From: an uncultured Acidobacteriota bacterium | GTDB lineage: Bacteria; Acidobacteriota; Thermoanaerobaculia; Gp7-AA8 | Length of the DNA stretch: 16,950 bases | Direction: 5' to 3' | Assembly (NCBI GenBank): GCA_946887105.1 | Contig: CAMPKJ010000087.1 | Span: 1 to 16,950 of the forward strand | In this document: one piece after another, positions 14,409 to 16,950 of the stretch | How the letters are laid out: every line of letters starts with the position of its first letter | Position numbering within the stretch: the stretch's first letter is position 1 | The notes under the pieces: model-generated | What the model saw: only the letters and a program-made list of their open reading frames with translations | Told to the model about the DNA's origin: nothing | Database searches by the model: none | Translations under genes and position numbers: made by a program

Positions 14409-15692
14409 ATGAAGTCCGCACCGAAATCCGCACTGCTCGTCCTCTGTTTCGCGCTGCCCGCGTTCGCGCAGCAAGTGATCGCGCTGAAGGCGGCGCGCCT
14501 CTTCGACGGCACCTCGGATCGCGTGACTGCGAACGCGGTGGTCGTCATCGACGGCACGCGCATCCAGTCGGTCGGCGGTTCGATTCCCGCGAATGCAACG
14601 GTGGTCGATCTCGGTGACGTCACGCTGCTGCCCGGGTTCATCGATGCGCACACGCACGTCTCGTTCGAGAGCGGCGAGAACTACTACCGCGATCATTTCG
14701 AAGGGCTGATGCGCCATCCGGCCGAGCAGGCGCTGCTCGCCACCGCGTACGCGCGCAGGACCATCGAGGCGGGCGTGACGACGGTCCGCGACGTCGGGTC
14801 GAGCGACTACGTCGACATCGCGTTGCGCAACGCCATCGCGAACGGCACGATCGTGGGACCGCGCATGCTCGTCGCGGTGCACGCGATCAGCGCGACCGGC
14901 GGACACGGAGATGCGGACGCGATCCCGCCCGCGCGCGGCGTGCCGCCACGCGGGCCGATCGACGGCATCTGCAATGGAGCCGATGCGTGCCGCGCGGCGG
15001 TGCGCTATCAGGTCAAGTACGGCGCCGACGTGATCAAGGCCATGCCTTCGGGCGGCGTGCTGTCGCTGAACGATCCGGTGCAGAATCCACAGCTGACCCG
15101 CGAAGAGATGGACGCGATCGTCGATGAGGCGCATCAGTGGGGCCGCACGGTGGCCGCGCACTGTCACGGCGACGCGGCGGCGAAGATCGCCGTCGCCGCC
15201 GGTGTCGACTCGATCGAGCACGGTACGTTCCTGCAGCCGGACACGCTCGCGCTGATGCGTGACAAAGGGATCTACCTCGTGCCGACGCTCCTGGCCGGTG
15301 AAACGGTGAAAGGGAAGCTCGCGTCGTTCCCCGCGTCGATCGCCACGAAGGCGAAGGCGGCCATCGCATCGCGAGATGCGCTCTTCCGCAGCGCGCTCCA
15401 TGCCGGCGTCAAGATCGCGTTCGGCACCGACTCCGCCGTTTCCATTCACGGTACGAACGCGCGCGAGTTCGCGCTGATGACCAGCCTGGGCATGCCGCCC
15501 GCCGCCGCTCTCCGCACCACCGCCAACAGCGCCGCCCTCCTCGGCATCGACGCGGGCGCGATCGCGCCGGGCAAAATCGCCGACATCATTGCCGTGCCCG
15601 GCAACCCGCTGACCGACATCACCGTGACGGAGCGCGTGTCGTTCGTGATGAAGGAAGGGAAGGTCGTCAAGGGCGGCGCCATGCCAAAATAG
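14409..15692 (+). CDS. Secreted metal-dependent amidohydrolase (imidazolonepropionase/Xaa-Pro dipeptidase-like)
   Basis: The 427-residue protein starts with a signal peptide (MKSAPKSALLVLCFALPAFAQ). The frame is open far upstream, but only this start, or an ATG at 14391 six codons earlier, places the signal peptide at the N-terminus. Metal ligands of the amidohydrolase superfamily are visible: H81 and H83 in DAHTHV, K210 (carboxylated lysine) in DVIKAMPSGG, H251/H253 in AAHCHGD, H271 in SIEHGT and D341 in GTDSA. This is a two-metal layout. The closest group by overall pattern (LFDGTSD, LLPGFIDAHTHV, GVTTVRDVG) is the secreted imidazolonepropionase-like or prolidase-like hydrolases. The substrate is probably a small peptide or amide and cannot be fixed from sequence. 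DUF2277 follows after 7 bases. Confidence 0.9.
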   Translation: MKSAPKSALLVLCFALPAFAQQVIALKAARLFDGTSDRVTANAVVVIDGTRIQSVGGSIPANATVVDLGDVTLLPGFIDAHTHVSFESGENYYRDHFEGLMRHPAEQALLATAYARRTIEAGVTTVRDVGSSDYVDIALRNAIANGTIVGPRMLVAVHAISATGGHGDADAIPPARGVPPRGPIDGICNGADACRAAVRYQVKYGADVIKAMPSGGVLSLNDPVQNPQLTREEMDAIVDEAHQWGRTVAAHCHGDAAAKIAVAAGVDSIEHGTFLQPDTLALMRDKGIYLVPTLLAGETVKGKLASFPASIATKAKAAIASRDALFRSALHAGVKIAFGTDSAVSIHGTNAREFALMTSLGMPPAAALRTTANSAALLGIDAGAIAPGKIADIIAVPGNPLTDITVTERVSFVMKEGKVVKGGAMPK

Positions 15693-15699
15693 CCCCGTC

Positions 15700-15966
15700 A
15701 TGTGCCGAAACATCAAGACCCTTTTCAACTTCGAGCCCCCCGCAACCGACGAAGAGATCGTCGCCTCGGCGCTGCAGTTCGTGCGCAAGCTGTCCGGATT
15801 CAACAAGCCGTCGAAGGCGAACGAGGCGGCGTTCGATCGCGCAGTCGAGCAGGTCACCGCGGCCGCGCGTGAGCTGATCGACTCGCTGGTCACCAACGCG
15901 GAGCCTCGCGACCGCGAGATCGAGGCGGAGAAGGCCCGTCAGCGTTCGGCGGAGCGCTTCGGTTGA
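15700..15966 (+). CDS. DUF2277 family protein
   Basis: The 88-residue protein matches DUF2277 from end to end: MCRNIKTLFNFEPPATDEEI, ALQFVRKLSGFNKPSKANEAAFDRAV and PRDREIEAEKARQRS. The conserved MCRNI start with its early Cys fixes the start codon. It is predicted helical and cytoplasmic; members occur widely as single genes and their role is unknown. It lies 7 bases after the amidohydrolase and its stop overlaps the next start as TTGA, so it is embedded in a transcript with two exported proteins although it is itself not exported. No strong ribosome site is present; coupling to the upstream gene is likely. Confidence 0.9.
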   Translation: MCRNIKTLFNFEPPATDEEIVASALQFVRKLSGFNKPSKANEAAFDRAVEQVTAAARELIDSLVTNAEPRDREIEAEKARQRSAERFG

Positions 15967-16895
15967 GGACCGCCGTCGCCGTTCTGCTGCTCGCTGCAGC
16001 ATGCGCGAACGTGCCGAAGGAAACCGTCGCACCGGAAGTGACGGCGACGGCGCCGGTCGAGGAGATCGCGTCTCCCGCCGGCACGAACGCAGCGGAACCG
16101 TTCGTCTCCGCGACGCGCGATGGTGTGCTCCTCAGCTGGCTGGAGCCGATTGCGAACAGCGATCGCACCGCGCTGCGTTTCGCGCGCTATCGCGATGGCC
16201 GGTGGTCGCAACCGCGGACCATCATCGAGCGCAACGATCTCTTCGTGAACTGGGCCGATTTCCCGTCCATCGTCGAAGACCGCAGCGGCGTACTGTTCGC
16301 GCACTGGCTGCAGAAGAGCGGCGCGGCAACGTACGCGTACGACGTGCGCATGTCCACGTCGACCGACGGCGGTATGACCTGGAGCGAATCATTTCTGCTC
16401 AACCGCGATGGCACGGAGAACGAGCACGGCTTCGTCACCATGGCGGCGCTGCCGGACGGCGGCGTCGGCGTGACCTGGCTCGACGGACGGAAGATGGCCG
16501 CGGGCGATGACGATCACGGGCATGGCGGCGGCGACATGGCCATCCGCTATGCGACGGTCGAGGCGACGGGCAGCATCGTGAACGAATTGGAGCTCGACGG
16601 CCGCACGTGCGAGTGCTGCACGACCGGAATGGCCATCACCGCGCGCGGTCCGTTGATCGCGTATCGCGATCATTCGATGGAGGGCATCCGCGACATCTCG
16701 TACGTCCGCCGCGTGCTGAAGGAGTGGAGCGCGCCGCGGCCGGTACACGACGACGGCTGGAAGATCGACGGCTGTCCGGTGAACGGTCCGCAGGTCGATA
16801 CGATCGGCGATCGCGTAGCCGTGGCCGGCCACAGAACCGGTCACGATGGCGCATCGATTTTTGAGCCTGGGGCGACCTGGCCATTAAAACGATGA
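15963..16895 (+). CDS. Sialidase/BNR-like beta-propeller lipoprotein, apparently truncated at the 3' end
   Basis: A TTG start overlaps the DUF2277 stop (TTGA) and gives a lipoprotein signal: MRTAVAVLLLAAAC, with the lipobox cysteine at residue 14. The body has propeller features of the exo-sialidase/BNR type: an Asp-box-like STDGGMTWSES (about residues 132-142), GVLFAHWLQ, GGVGVTWLDGRKM, the RTCECCTTGMA cysteine cluster (C216, C218, C219) and DGCPVNGPQVDTIGDRVAVA. In relatives the last phrase normally continues with WFT-like propeller strands and further blades. Here it is followed by unrelated GHRTGHDGASIFEPGATWPLKR and a stop. The break at about 16829 coincides with a drop in GC. The product is therefore probably missing its last blades and may be non-functional. 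No sialidase arginine triad could be confirmed. Confidence 0.75.
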   Translation: MRTAVAVLLLAAACANVPKETVAPEVTATAPVEEIASPAGTNAAEPFVSATRDGVLLSWLEPIANSDRTALRFARYRDGRWSQPRTIIERNDLFVNWADFPSIVEDRSGVLFAHWLQKSGAATYAYDVRMSTSTDGGMTWSESFLLNRDGTENEHGFVTMAALPDGGVGVTWLDGRKMAAGDDDHGHGGGDMAIRYATVEATGSIVNELELDGRTCECCTTGMAITARGPLIAYRDHSMEGIRDISYVRRVLKEWSAPRPVHDDGWKIDGCPVNGPQVDTIGDRVAVAGHRTGHDGASIFEPGATWPLKR

Positions 16896-16950
16896 AAGAG
16901 CGAGCTCTCGAATGTCAGACCGGACGCCATTCAATTTTGCATTGGCCTTC
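16829..16950. other. Lower-GC segment of unknown origin at the right edge
   Basis: By hand count this segment is about 54% GC, clearly lower than the preceding coding sequence, and includes AT-rich runs such as CATTAAAACGATGAAAG and CAATTTTGCATTGG. It shows no homology to the propeller it interrupts. No complete ORF, terminal repeat or transposase fragment could be recognised in the ~120 bases available. It could be the end of an insertion sequence, a rearrangement joint, or an assembly join. Confidence 0.5.

Noticed and set aside
16707..16745. Another copy of AGTGGAGCG near 16726
   Set aside because: It lies inside the lipoprotein coding sequence (residues around KEWSAPRP), has no inverted partner nearby and is explained by codon use.

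Overview
The window is high-GC DNA with dense coding on both strands. Its gene set suggests an Acidobacteriota or related soil-type Gram-negative bacterium: an Oar-like TonB-dependent receptor with an N-terminal carboxypeptidase-regulatory domain, a virginiamycin-B-lyase-like propeller, secreted ankyrin proteins, DUF2277 and an Lnt-type acyltransferase. This taxonomic reading is inference from gene families; there is no rRNA or marker gene here. No tRNA, rRNA, CRISPR array or recognisable transposase was seen, and no stretch longer than 300 bases lacks a gene.

Layout, left to right. A minus-strand apolipoprotein N-acyltransferase-like gene runs off the left edge and is divergent from a DUF4236 membrane protein. 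That protein's 3' end overlaps a convergent YaeQ gene. Next comes a secreted protein of unknown function (minus). About 270 bp that includes a REP-like repeat separates it from a large TonB-dependent receptor (plus). A 167-bp fold-back element begins at the receptor's stop codon. It is followed by a tight plus-strand operon of two secreted ankyrin-repeat proteins and a DUF6159 multi-pass membrane protein. On the minus strand follow a family-5 solute-binding protein with no signal peptide, a decayed two-gene nucleotidyltransferase-type unit, and an F420-type NADP oxidoreductase. Then come a DUF1579 protein (plus), a Vgb-like propeller (minus), and a plus-strand run of amidohydrolase, DUF2277 and a sialidase-like lipoprotein. 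The lipoprotein appears cut short near the right edge, where base composition changes.

How things fit together. Most of the window looks like envelope and periplasm biology (receptor, secreted ankyrins, lipoprotein processing, secreted hydrolase and propellers) mixed with housekeeping oxidoreductases. The compact ankyrin-ankyrin-DUF6159 operon is the clearest candidate functional unit of unknown role. The other notable signals are non-coding. Two intergenic palindromes share the same 9-base end. At least four starts have a TANNNT hexamer 6-8 bases upstream and no clear Shine-Dalgarno, as expected for leaderless transcripts, while other genes in the window have strong Shine-Dalgarno sequences.
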